Below, piece by piece: positions 22,675 to 32,652 of a DNA stretch of 64,000 bases (position 1 is the stretch's first letter; every line of letters begins with the position of its first letter). The notes beneath the pieces were generated by a model, which did not search any database, had not been told where the DNA came from, and worked only from the letters and a program-made list of their open reading frames with translations. Made by a program: the position numbers and the translations under genes. This DNA comes from Serripes groenlandicus (lineage: Eukaryota > Mollusca > Bivalvia > Cardiida > Cardiidae), in contig JASEVX010000003.1 in assembly GCA_031761405.1 (NCBI GenBank), positions 14,808,973 to 14,872,972 of the forward strand, read 5' to 3'.

Positions 22675-22975
22675 GATTGATTGATTGGGGTTTAACGCCG
22701 TTTTCAACAATTTTTCAGTCATATCACAGCGTCCAGTTCACCTACTCATGCGTTTCCTGGTTTTCCCACACCAGTACACCACACAACATACTTTCCAAGC
22801 AACTGGCTGCTTTTCCATATAGACTGTTAAACAGCCCATTGGTGAAAGACGAATGACGCAGGTCACAATGACTTTTGTCAAACGTCGGAAAGAATGTTGG
22901 CCAAGCTGGGATTCAAACTCACAAACCCTGGATTGACAGCCCGCGTCGCTACCGACTGAGCTACCGGGGCTCGGC
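22675..22975 (-). mobile_element. tRNA-derived SINE with target duplication
   Basis: Same family as 2951-3242. CCTTGAACATTGACA lies on both sides, a clear target-site duplication of about 15 bp. Head at 22975, tail GGCGTTAAACCCCAATC at 22675. Confidence 0.85.
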
Positions 22976-23034
22976 CTTGAACATTGACAGCCATGTGTTT
23001 TAATGTGATACACAGTATCATTAAAGTGCAACGG

Positions 23035-23124
23035 TCATGGTGGAGTGCCCTTTGGCAAGGCATATTTCCTAGCCTAGTACTGGTTTGTTTAATGAAATAA
23101 TGTTGGAAGTGGCGTAAAACCCTA
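23035..23124 (+). mobile_element. SINE 3' fragment
   Basis: Shares AGCCTAGTACTGGTTTGTTT and GGCGTAAAACCC with the SINE-like copy at 3484-3700. Confidence 0.55.
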
Positions 23125-23126
23125 TA

Positions 23127-23976
23127 CAGTCGAACCTCGTTAATCCGGACACTTTGGTTCCCAGAGAAAAAAGTCCGGATTGCGAATCTTCCGGATTAAT
23201 GACTTCTTATTTTGCCTACGCCAAATTTTCGTCTTAGCATAACAATAGGAGTCAAAGAATGGGATCCAATATTTACCCAGATATTGCGCGGATACATGAT
23301 TATAATTGAGGGAAATTCATTCAAAATAGCTTTGCAAACTGTCAGCGATATTGTATTTACCATTTACCTCTAGATACTGTTTGTCGTAAGCAAAGCTTTA
23401 TCATGAGATTTACAACACATAGATAACCAGTACGTAAACATGTACGTTTTTGAAAAAATGAACGTCAAAATATAAAAATATTGAACAACTTATTATTTTT
23501 GTCAGATCTACACTTGTCTCTGGGTCAAAATATAAAAATTTTAGTCTCAAAATCAGTTTAGATCTGTTTGACAATTTGGCTGCTATTTTATGGCTGCTAA
23601 TCAAAGTAAACAATGACACACGCTTGCAGATATTGAACAGCCTTAGGCTTTTACATTGTATACAGCTTTAACACCTTTTAGGACAAATGGACACTACAGA
23701 AAACAATGACACAGACTAATTGAGTAAAAACATATATACTGTCTATGTTTTCTGTATGCTGTACAGTCATGTACATTACTGTTTGGACTTCCGGACTAAC
23801 AAACGGATTATATGTGTAAATGGTCAGTCCGTTCCCGATTTTTTTTGTCCGGTTCCGGAACGCAAATTTCCGTATTAACGGAGAATAATTAAGCATAAAA
23901 AATCCGTTCCCTGAATTTTTTGTCCGGATTGCGAATTTTCCGGATTAACGGCGTACGGTTTAACGAGGTTCGACTG
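23127..23976. mobile_element. TA-flanked non-autonomous DNA transposon (pogo/Tc1-like ends)
   Basis: The ends CAGTCGAACCTCGTTAA and its exact complement TTAACGAGGTTCGACTG form 17-bp perfect TIRs, flanked by TA on both sides. CCGGATTAACG motifs repeat just inside both ends. No transposase ORF is present. TIR and TA target point to the Tc1/mariner/pogo group. Confidence 0.85.
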
Positions 23977-23979
23977 TAT

Positions 23980-24420
23980 ATAATAATAATCATTAAAGTG
24001 AACATTTCTACCCGTTGTGTAAAAATACATCAAACGCTATGACTAGGGATTAAAGTGAACATTTCTACCCATTGTGTAAAAATAAAACAAACGCTATGAC
24101 TAGGGGTTTTGTCAAACAAAAAATGGTTTCAATATAAATTTACATTTTGTTATTTTTGCACAAGCAAATTGTTATACTTTTATATATAATGAAGTTACTT
24201 TGTGTTATATTTTATACTTAAATTTCTAAATTATGTATACAACTTTATAGATTAAAACTTTACATTGTGTACGTTTACTTTGTATAATGTGCATACTGTT
24301 TAGCTTGTTGTGAAACGTATTTAACTGATCCCTGGGCAATCGAGACAAATTGTCCATTTTGAAAAAACAGAGGGCAGCACAAAAAATTTACAAATTTTCA
24401 TTTCCTGTAAGCTGGGCATG
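23980..24420. other. No gene; short direct duplication
   Basis: ATTAAAGTGAACATTTCTAC with the following about 45 bases occurs twice in tandem (23991 and 24050). The rest is AT-rich and featureless. Confidence 0.5.
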
Positions 24421-24802
24421 ACAATATACGGAGGTATTCAGCACAGCTGAATCCCCCGCATAAAAATAGGTCACTAGGCCAAATGAAGGAAAATCTTGTT
24501 AACACTGGAGGTTGCTTTTTGTATCTTTGTCAGAATAATTGTCTATGTGTTTTGCATTAGAAATCACATTGCATAATTCATCTTATCATTGAGAAATTTC
24601 TGTTTCACATTCTTAAACACTAATTTGACTAAATCCAAGGTGGCGATTATTCACTGGGATGATGTTTTTGAGTTTTAACAAACTTGGTTGTATGTGGAAA
24701 AGGGTTATAAGAGAAATATTGTAAGACAAGGAACACTTTGCTACCCCTTACATATACCCCTTTATTTTTCAATTAATGATTTTCCAATTATATGTTTTTC
24801 AG

Positions 24803-24944
24803 CCTGACAATGTGATTGGTGCTTTATCTAAGAAAATTCCTCCTGGCTTCTATACAAATCTCGATGACTTCAGTGCTGCTTTAGCTAGGGATGCAGCACT
24901 TACACCCTTTGGAGAATTGCTCCATTCCTATAAAATAACAAAAG
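24803..24944 (+). CDS. HAT1: HAT1 exon (histone acetyltransferase type B catalytic subunit), N-terminal half
   Basis: A 142-nt exon between TTTTTCAG and AAAG|GTAAAA, phase 0 in and phase 1 out. The peptide includes IPPGFYTNLDDF and LTPFGELLHSYKI, matching the HAT1 N-terminal domain region IPPGFCTNxNDF...FKPFGTLLHTY known from vertebrates. HAT1 acetylates newly made histone H4 at Lys5 and Lys12 with its partner RBBP7/RbAp46. This exon is open. Upstream HAT1 exons (start codon and first roughly 100 residues) were not found between 16.4 and 24.8 kb. Confidence 0.85.
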
Positions 24945-25589
24945 GTAAAAGCCTTATATATACTATATAGAGATGCATTTTAAGTCACCTGATTTGACAA
25001 AGTGGGAAAAAAGAAAATGTTGAAGGAAAATATTGATATGAAGTTGAAAACATTGCAGTAAATGAAGAAAGTGCATTGAATTATTAATCTTTTACCACAA
25101 GTTCTTTTTAAAGCAATGTGCAGCAGACATAAAAAATCATCGTTATTATGAAAATGGAAAGCTATTTATTATTTAAATGACAGCTTATAGACTATTAGTT
25201 ATAAAAATGCACCCGAGCTCTAGGTAAGGGGCGTTTTTCATGTTTTAAAATCCTTATTATTACATGATGGCTAAAATTTGCAACCCAACAAAATATAAAC
25301 TTTACTGTTTAATAGAGTAAGCAAGTAGCTTTAACAATCTCATCAACTTCACAAAATCATAAGCAACAATCTATTCTACACGAATAAACAATAATCTCTA
25401 TTGTGTGGCAGTTATGGCCCCTGTTGCAGCCAAAAAACCGAGGGAAATGCTTCACATTCCAGATAAATTGTTCGATGCCATAAAGGAAACTGACCGGACT
25501 CCCATTTGTTTGTTCCATTTGTCCTCACCAGCCTCTATTGGCCCGGTACCTCGCCATAAGGTCGTCCTTATGGCATTCCTTATTTACTC
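24945..25589. other. No gene
   Basis: AT-rich intron-like sequence with degraded MITE pieces (TTTTACCACAAG at about 25090). ATGCACCCGAGCTCTAGGTA near 25207 belongs to a repeat also seen near 39590. Confidence 0.35.
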
Positions 25590-25815
25590 ACACCAAGCCC
25601 AAAGCAGGTGCCTATGGGTGGTGAAAACCTCCCAACACCAAAGCAGATGCCTAAGGTATTGGTTGGTGCAACTCCCCACCAACTTGATAGCTGATGTCTA
25701 TGGTTGGTGAAAAGCTATGCAATCAATGGATCGGTCGGCAGTCAGTTCCTTACCCTTATCATTTAAAGCATTTCCCCGGAATTTTCAGCCACACAAACTA
25801 GTGTTCGCCCCAAAA

Positions 25816-26375
25816 TTACGGCCAGGCATCACTCATGAAAACCTTCTCCAAAGCATCTGTTACATTTAAAAGAAACAAATCATTTCCCACATCTGAGAGA
25901 TGTACCCCATCTCGAAAAAACAGCCCAGGGGTATCAACAGTGATATCTTCATGATTGACAAAAATTCCCCCATCATGCACAACCAAGCGCCTCAAAAACC
26001 TATTTAGCTGCTTCTGCATCTTCTCCAGTTTAACAACCGGTGTGCATGTTTTATCCCACACTATTCTTGGATGCAAAGCTGATAAAATTAAAGTAGTGTC
26101 AGGAAATGTCTCAAAAAGAGAAAGAATATCTTGTCTCATGGCGTGTCGTAATACAATACTTTTGTCGGTTCCTATGTCGTTCGAGCCCAAGTGTAAGACT
26201 ATGGCCTTAGGAGTGGGATTATGTAAGGCCATAAACTGTAAAGTATGACTTAGCTGAGTCCACTTCATTCCGCGCAAGCCTGACCATCTGATGCCAGATT
26301 ATGCTCACGGTGCCGAAATACTGCACGCTGTTTCGCCCAGAACACATGAGAATCGCCTAGAAACCATATATCTGA
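25816..26375 (-). pseudogene. SGNH hydrolase domain of Ngaro-like copy 1
   Basis: On the - strand it begins near 26375 with DIWFLGDSHVFWAKQRA, carrying block I (G-D-S), then a frame change. The main ORF (26300 to 25816) reads GLRGMKWTQLSH, VLHLGSNDIG (the G-x-N-D block III) and FFRDGVHLSDVGND (the D-x-x-H block V). All three catalytic blocks of an SGNH/GDSL esterase fold are therefore present. Its reaction in the element is unknown. It lies directly downstream of the recombinase, as in copy 2. Fusion to the recombinase is likely in the intact ancestor, since a linker is conserved in both copies. Confidence 0.75.
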
Positions 26376-26489
26376 AAATAGAACTTATAGGAGTGTCAGG
26401 CAGGGTATAAGTAAGCATGTAGAACATGTTTATTTCAATCTTATGTATCTTGTTAGTTAAGGTGGCAGATGCCCACCTGTCCATGCAGA

Positions 26490-27405
26490 AAAAGTTATTT
26501 ATAATCGGATATATTTCGGGAAAGTGTCAGATGACCACCTGCCCATTCTTTTGATAACCTCATATGAAACACCCTTCTGGGCCAACCATGTGGCAGCCCC
26601 TATGCGAAAAGAGTGGGTTTTGAAACCCGTAGAATTGAATTGTGAAAAACATAACTTTTGTTAAAACTGCCCCAAACTGATATCTTGATAATGGTGTACC
26701 ATCACAATGGCAAAACAAGTACTGACATTTTGGAACTTTTTGACGAACCCTAAGATAATTACGCATGGAAGCAACTGGGCAAGTCTAGGTACCTGTTGCC
26801 GCAATTGTGATAATTACTGGGGCCCCCTTTTGATTTGTTTTAGATGTCCTGAGGCGTACCTTGAAGGACTTGCTTGGTTCGAAATTTATTGTATCGGACT
26901 CAAACAATGGGGCGTCGACCATAGTTACAGATGTGTAAACGAGTTCGCCAACTCTGAATAGCCCAAAAAATGCTAAAGTGTAGGCTGCTTTAAAAAGAAT
27001 ACTCTCAAAGTGAGAACTACAAGTTGATCCGAGTTTTAAGATAATGTCTGTCAAAATGTCATAGGTAATTGGCATTCTGGTGTCGTGCGAAGGTTTTGAG
27101 CGACGATAACCTTCAAGCATTTTAACAACCAAGAAACTTGATGAGTAATCTAACACGCCTAGCATTTTGTGTTGGAATCTTATTGCTGAAACATATGTAG
27201 CAGCTGTACTATAAGCGTAACCATTGTGAAAAAGATATGATATAAATGCTACCAAATGTGACACTGACGCAGGCCATGTCCGACTAAGATCATAACTAAC
27301 TCTAAAGGAATCAAACATGTCCAGAGCTCTTTTATATATTGCTTTTGTGCTAGTTGATAGCCCTGCTCTCAAGAGCTGTCTGGCTCCAACTCGAAGATGT
27401 TCCAA
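26490..27405 (-). pseudogene. Tyrosine recombinase of Ngaro-like copy 1
   Basis: A 206-residue ORF (27405 to 26785) reads MEHLRVGARQLLRAGL, YSTAATYVSAIRFQHKMLG, and the first catalytic Arg in FFGLFRVGEL. After a stop the same protein continues in other frames: QYLFCHCDGTPLSRYQFGA, then THSFRIGAATWLAQKG (H-x-x-R), IKRMGRWS and the Tyr of FPKYIR. This is the R-H-R-W-Y pattern of DIRS/Ngaro recombinases. It is thought to insert circular cDNA without target duplication. Two or three frame breaks make it non-functional. Confidence 0.75.
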
Positions 27406-27502
27406 AGAGAGTCTAGCATAGGTACTGGATTCGGTTCTGCTTCCGGGGCTAACTCTCTGAATCTGGTAATCTGCAAACGAGACAAACTGTCTGCAATATT
27501 AT
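27369..27502 (-). pseudogene. C-terminal end of RNase H, beyond the pearl-like insertion
   Basis: Continues the RNase H reading frame with NNIADSLSR (last catalytic Asp) and ELAPEAEPNPVPMLDSLW. It overlaps the start of the recombinase ORF by about 37 bases, as in copy 2. Confidence 0.75.
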
Positions 27503-28928
27503 TATACCCCCAAAAAACAAAGTTTTGGGGGGGTATATAGGAGTCACTGTGTCGGTCGGTCGGTATGTCGGTCGGTCGGTCGGTCGGTCGGTCGGTCGGA
27601 AGCCATATTTTGTCCGGACCATATCTTAACAATGCAACATAGGATTTGAACGAAACTTCATAGGATGATACAACACATTGAGAGGAAGTGCGGTGTACAG
27701 GAACCATAACTCTATTTTATCTAAATACAAAGTTATTGCCCTTTGTTACTTTTTCTTATTCGTAGAGTCTTGTCCGGAGCATAACTTTAAAACTAATTGT
27801 TGGAATTTAATAAAACTTCATAGGATGATACAACACATTGAGAGGAAGTGCAGTGTATAGGAATCATAACTCTATTTAATCTAAATAAAGAGTTATTGCC
27901 CTTTGTTACTTTTTCTTGTCCGGAGAATTACTTAATAACTAACAGATGGAATCTAATAAAACTGCATACAATGGTAGAGCATAATCAGAGGAAGTGCAGT
28001 GTACAAGAACCATAACTCTAATTTACATAATTACAGAGTTATTGCCCTTTGTTACTTTTTCTTATTCGTAGAGTCTTGTCCAGAGCATAACTTTAAAACT
28101 GATTCTTGGAATTTATTAAAACTTCATAGGATGATACCACACATTGAGAGGAAGTACAGGAACCATAACTCTATTTAATCTAAATACCGAGTTATTGCCC
28201 TTTGTTACTTTTTCTTGTCCGGAGAATTACTTAATAACTAACAGATGGAATCTAATAAAACTGCATACAATGGTAGAGCATAATCAGAGGAAGTGCAGTG
28301 TACAAGAACCATAACTCTAATTTACATAATTACAGAGTTATTGCCCTTTGTTACTTTTTCTTATTCGTAGAGTCTTGTCCAGAGCATAACTTTAAAACAA
28401 ATTGTTGGAATTTAATTAAACTTCATAGGATGATACAACACATTGAGAGGAAGTGCGGTGTACAGGAACCATAACTCTATTTTATCTAAATACAGAGTTA
28501 TTGCCCTTTGTTACTTTTTCTTGTCCGTAGAATTACTTAATAACTAATAGATGGAATCTAATAAAACTACATATAATGGTAGAGCATAATCAGAGGAAGT
28601 GCAGTGTACAAGAAACATAACTCTACTTTACATAATGACAGAGTTATTGCCGTTTGTTACTTTTTCATATTCGTAGAGTCTTGTCCGGAGCATAACTTTA
28701 AAACTAATTGTTGGAATTTAATAAAACTTCATAGGATGATACAACACATTGAGAGAAAGTGCAGTGTACAGAAACCATAACTCTATTTAATCTAAATACA
28801 GAGTTATTGCCCTTTGTTACTTTTTCTTGTTTACAGAGTTATGGCCCTTTTGTTGGTCGGTCGTAAACCATATTTTGAGTCAAGGTGCTGTTTTGGGGGT
28901 ATTTATCATCTTCAGTGATATTTCTAGT
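27503..28928 (+). mobile_element. Pearl-like (Helentron-type) element inserted in the Ngaro-like pol gene
   Basis: Begins TATACCCCCAAAA with a short hairpin (CCCCCAAAA...GTTTTGGGGG), followed by a (GGTC)n tract at about 27555-27600. Then come eight tandem monomers alternating near 160 and 146 bp, and a 3' end TTTTGGGGGTATTTATCATC...CAGTGATATTTCTAGT. GGTC microsatellite plus 160-bp core repeats is the layout described for bivalve pearl elements. Removing it joins GCAATATTAT to TTTGGACTCC and restores the RNase H frame. Confidence 0.75.
27548..27601 (+). repeat. (GGTC)n microsatellite inside the pearl-like element
   Basis: About ten GGTC units with one interruption (GGTATGTC). It sits just before the tandem core. 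Confidence 0.9.
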
Positions 28929-30222
28929 TTTGGACTCCTGGTATATGCTCAGCCTTTATTGAAAGATTAAGTTGCAAACATTTCAAAGTCAGGGCTCTGA
29001 CTAAGACCATTATGTCTGCAGACTTGGATGTCTGCCCGTTTATCACATGGACTACTGACTGGTTATCACATCGAAATAGGACTTTTTTGTTCCTCAGATG
29101 TTCACCCCATATGTAAATGGATACCAATATAGGAAAATACTCCAAGCTGAGTATGCCCATTGCCCTTGAAAGTAAGCCCCGAAACCTTTATCACTAGCAG
29201 CTGAACTATCCGTGAATATGCAAATATCGGCATTTGTAGACCAAATCATGTCTTGAAAGATTGAAACGCCATTGAACTCTTGAAAGAAACTTAACCACAT
29301 TTTCAAATCTAGCCTCATACCCTTAGTCAGTTTGATATGGTGGTGGGCAGATTTAACGCCGCATGTTGCATTGATCAGACGCCGACAGAAAGGTCGGCTG
29401 GGTACGATTGCTCTGCACATAAAATTTAGAGAACCCAAAATGGCCTGCAATTCTTTAAGTGTGACACTACATTTGTGCTCCAGAATGGTGCGGATTTGAG
29501 AAACTATTTTTATAATTTTATCCATTGGAATGCGCACCTGCATGAGAATGGAATCTATTTCTCAACCAAGAAAAAACAAAACTGTGCAAGGACCCTCTGT
29601 TTTCTCAACGGCAATCAGAACACCGAAATCTGAACAACGCCCAAAGAAAGAGTTCATCAAACATGAACAATGCCATGTATCCTTTTTGCCCCCAAATAGA
29701 TAATCATCATGATAGTGTTCCAATTCCCCAACAGGACATGACATTCTAACCACCCATTCTAAAAAAACAGGCAAACAGTTCAAATGTTGCACAGGAAATG
29801 CTACATCCGAAAGGCAGGGATTTGTCAAAATAGTATCGACTATCAAACTTGAAACCTAGGATTCTAAAGTCATCTGGAGAGACCGGTATTAGCCGGAAGG
29901 CAGACTTGATATCCGCTTTGGCCAAAAGTGCCCCGTTAACCAAACGCTGCACCATTTTCACCGCGGCATCAAACTTTGTATACTGCACCGAGCAGAGTTT
30001 GGGATCAATATGGTCATTTAATGAATCGCCCTTAGGATATGAAAGATGATGTATTAACCGAAACTCACCGGGCTCTTTCTTTGGAACTAGCCCTAACGGT
30101 GAAACACGAAAGTCGGTGAAGGGCTGTTTAACAAATGGGACTGATCTGGGTAATTACGTAAATATTGTTCCATGGCTTCAATTCGAACAGGTGTGTTTGC
30201 AAGTGAAAACTCAGATGTAGCT
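28929..30222 (-). pseudogene. RT and RNase H of Ngaro-like copy 1
   Basis: From 30222 leftwards: MEQYLRNYPDQ, then a deletion of about 60 residues relative to copy 2, then FRVSPLGLVPKKEPGEFRLI, AKADIKSAFRLIPV (motif A Asp), LPFGCSISCATFE (motif B) and EHYHDDYLFGG (motif C; YHDD where copy 2 has YLDD). RNase H follows (ADICIFTDSSAA, FRCDNQSVV) to AEHIPGVQN, where the pearl-like insertion cuts in. Its remaining end (NIADSLSRLQITRFRELAPE) lies at 27369-27502. Several frame breaks separate the pieces. The encoded enzyme would copy element RNA into cDNA and degrade the RNA strand. Confidence 0.8.
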
Positions 30223-31179
30223 TTAATTTGATTGCTTTTGAAATGCCCTGTTTGAATTGGCTCCCCCTCGAAAGGGCTGGTTGCCTAATGACCTAGGACA
30301 CTTGTGCTGGGTGTGTGGACCCCTGCAAGCCAAACACTCATACTTGCATTTATTGAATGTGCAGCCACGAATGGAATTGAAATCAAAGCATGGACGAACA
30401 GATCTCCTGTTAGAAGCCGATGCAGGTGTGAATACATTTTGAGTCGGCCTGTGTGCCATTGATGCAGAGGTTGGAACGACATGTGCAGACTGATGTGGTT
30501 GTAAAGTCATAGTCCTAAGCCACAGATCCGAGTTAATGCTTGACCATGACTGAGGCTGTACAGCCTGTCGCATACGAAAATTTTCATCATATATGCGCCA
30601 TGCTAATGACCCCCCACAGCGAGCTTCGGCCTCCCTGATCAAAGCCATATATTGTAAAAGCTCATTTGCTTTCTCAGGATGCCTTTTAATAATGATTGCC
30701 GAAAATATCAAAAATGCATCCGTCCATTCCCTAATATTCTGTACAGACTTAGTTTGTTTGGCCCTCATTTCAATTTGCCCCTGTTCGTTCACAAACAAAT
30801 TTGGTGCATGAACGGTTTCCGCAGATCGCTTTAACAGCACCGCTAAATTAATATAGTCCCCAGACCAAATCTTCTGCCAGATCTCATTCGCAACATGCAA
30901 TGTCAGGGAATCGTCAGCACAATTAAAAGCCTCAGGTGGCAGTGTGAAATCATTGTTCTCATTTTGAACAAGGGTGGCATGTGAAGCAAACAAACGCTCA
31001 AAGGGATTGACCGTACCCGCCCTGTTTTGGTCTGTGCCAAGCTGCACAACTTCGGGCGGCTCCCGATCACCTCCACCCACCGACTCGCCTGGTCTGGCAT
31101 CCTCTTCTCTGGCCCCTTTCTTGGTATATGGCTCCTTACCAGGCCTCTTACTCCCCTTCTTTGCTCTCAGACGAGGCAT
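30223..31179 (-). CDS. Gag-like protein of Ngaro-like copy 1, full length
   Basis: 318 residues from ATG at 31179, uninterrupted. A basic N-terminus (MPRLRAKKGSKRPGKE) is followed by an acidic linker and a helical core (IWSGDYINLAVLLKR, IREWTDAFLIFSAI, ELLQYMALIREAEARCGG). The C-terminus has a CCCH-type finger, CFDFNSIRGCTFNKCKYE, and then a second Cys/His cluster CLACRGPHTQHKC. Copy 2 keeps the same order. Gag packages element RNA into particles. It is the only long intact ORF of this copy, so it could still be made. The CCCH His is replaced by Glu here (KYEC), while copy 2 reads KYDH. Confidence 0.85.
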   Translation of the reverse strand: MPRLRAKKGSKRPGKEPYTKKGAREEDARPGESVGGGDREPPEVVQLGTDQNRAGTVNPFERLFASHATLVQNENNDFTLPPEAFNCADDSLTLHVANEIWQKIWSGDYINLAVLLKRSAETVHAPNLFVNEQGQIEMRAKQTKSVQNIREWTDAFLIFSAIIIKRHPEKANELLQYMALIREAEARCGGSLAWRIYDENFRMRQAVQPQSWSSINSDLWLRTMTLQPHQSAHVVPTSASMAHRPTQNVFTPASASNRRSVRPCFDFNSIRGCTFNKCKYECLACRGPHTQHKCPRSLGNQPFRGGANSNRAFQKQSN

Positions 31180-31200
31180 GACAGGATTAACTTTAAATTA

Positions 31201-31635
31201 TAAATGTAAAATCGCGAAGAAACCGATTGATTGAGCATGAAACGTTTTATCCAGCTATCCCGCGACAATTTGGATGAATCAGCGGTGAATCGTTTTATTT
31301 ATGTTGTAGTAAAGAACACACAGCGGTGCTATATGTTAATATCGTTAAACGGTGTTCAGGTAAACATTGACCCTTCCCCTCACTCGCGTAAGCATGGAAA
31401 TTTTGCCGTGGTAATAAAGAGTTCTATTAATATCAATAGCCCCTGTTATTTCAAGTATGAACAACATTGGGTTTGAAAGGATAATAAGAAAGATATTGTG
31501 AGGAAAAGAGCTGTATACCCCTTCTTATCTGGAACTCTGATGCACTGTAAGGGTATCAACTGCAAGAGCAGCATGTTGCAGGTACATTTCAATTGATGCA
31601 CAGGTTTAATGATAAATTTAACAGTAGTACTGGTA
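31201..31635. other. 5' flank of Ngaro-like copy 1
   Basis: Probably includes the element's leader, on position. The short + strand ORF here has no recognisable features. Confidence 0.35.
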
Positions 31636-31866
31636 TTGTAACCCTTTCCCTAATACAGCAAATCTGCAGCAGAAGACTTTGAATACTTCTAAGCAAAATC
31701 CTGAAAAATCTCCTTAACAGATAGCTTTATTGTTAAATAAAGTTGAAAACGTTGTGGGCAAACGAGAAATGGCTCATGATGAGCAATTTTACCTTTGCCA
31801 CAATGTTTTCTAAAGTCGTGTGCTGCTATTGCGTCAAAATGCGTCTGCAGATGGGACAGGATTAAA
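31636..31866. mobile_element. TTAA-type MITE, long form
   Basis: From GTAACCCTTTCCCTAATACA to GATGGGACAGGATTAA. Its centre GAAATGGCTCATGATGAGCA and GCGTCTGCAG end match the copy at 14255-14489. Confidence 0.75.
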
Positions 31867-32498
31867 TTAGATATGTAGTGATATATCTGAAATATTGTAG
31901 ACGGTGGTGTAAAAAGTACAATCCAAATATGAATAGTTTAATAACATAACAGCTTTAGATGTAATAAGCTTACTGATTTATACTATGTTCAATCTGTAAC
32001 AGTAGAAGGATGTTTGGAAATGTCCAACATTACTGTTACATATTTGCGTCCGTTGTTATGGTATACATAGGCGACAAGTTAGGAAACCAGTTTGCGCAAT
32101 TGATAGTAGTTAAATTTCCAACACAAACTGGTTCAATATTAAAACATATTTCAGAACATGAGAAATATAATTCATCCAAGTAATGGCAAGCAATTTCTTG
32201 TTTTTGCATAATGTTTATAAATTTTGTCTGTAAAAGTAAATTATGTTTCTGAGATTATCACTTGAAAAAAGCAGAGACGTATAATTTAAATCACCTCCTA
32301 GTCTCGCATTTTATTGTGGGAACGGCGAGAATCTTGCGGATCATAATCCTTGAAAATTAGTTACATGACTAACACATCTCGCCATACCCGTGAGATCGAG
32401 TATTCTATCTGTGTATTTAAATGTCTCTGAAATATCCAACCTGTTCATGTAACTCTAATTCAAAATCGATTATGTAATTTATTCCAATGTACTAACAG
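31867..32498. other. Intron-like, no feature
   Basis: AT-rich sequence upstream of the second HAT1 exon. Nothing recognised. Confidence 0.35.
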
Positions 32499-32652
32499 AT
32501 TCTGAAGACCGTCAGTTTGAAATCTACAAGGTGGACATTGAATGCCCAGGGTTCAGGGAATACCATGAGCGACTGCAGACATTTATCCTGTTTTTCATTG
32601 ATGCGGCTTCATATATAGATGTAGATGATGACAGATGGAAATTTTATTTATT
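32499..32652 (+). CDS. HAT1: HAT1 exon, end of N-terminal domain
   Basis: A 154-nt exon between CTAACAG and ATT|GTAAGT, phase 1 in and phase 2 out. It encodes FEIYKVDIECPGFREYHERL and then ASYIDVDDDRWKFYL, an easy match to vertebrate HAT1 (FQIYKADMTCRGFREYHERL, SFIDVDDERWHYFL). It joins in frame to the exons at 24803 and 34786. It has no lesion. Confidence 0.9.

Larger units (their letters stand above)
22544..24461. mobile_element. 1.9-kb TIR element inserted in the 145-bp array
   Basis: Ends are perfect 11-bp inverted repeats, ATGCGGGGGAT at 22544 and ATCCCCCGCAT at 24451. The flanks on both sides join to give a normal monomer. The element encodes no recognisable protein and itself carries a SINE (22675-22975) and a TA-flanked element (23127-23976). 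Confidence 0.6.
25590..31200 (-). mobile_element. Ngaro-like tyrosine-recombinase retrotransposon, copy 1 (approximate limits)
   Basis: Reading leftwards from 31179 the order is Gag, RT, RNase H, tyrosine recombinase, SGNH hydrolase. There is no integrase, aspartic protease or methyltransferase, which separates it from Gypsy and from DIRS proper. The 3' non-coding part shares GGGGCGAACA and AAAATTCCGG with copy 2. Short direct repeats with CCTATGGTTGGTGAAAA-like sequence lie at about 25595-25710 and may be part of the terminal repeats. Limits are inferred, not defined. Interrupted by a pearl-like element at 27503-28928. Confidence 0.75.

Noticed and set aside
27600..28850. CRISPR-like array of repeats
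   Set aside because: Monomers of 146-160 bp without unique spacers in a eukaryotic genome; it is a tandem core of a mobile element.
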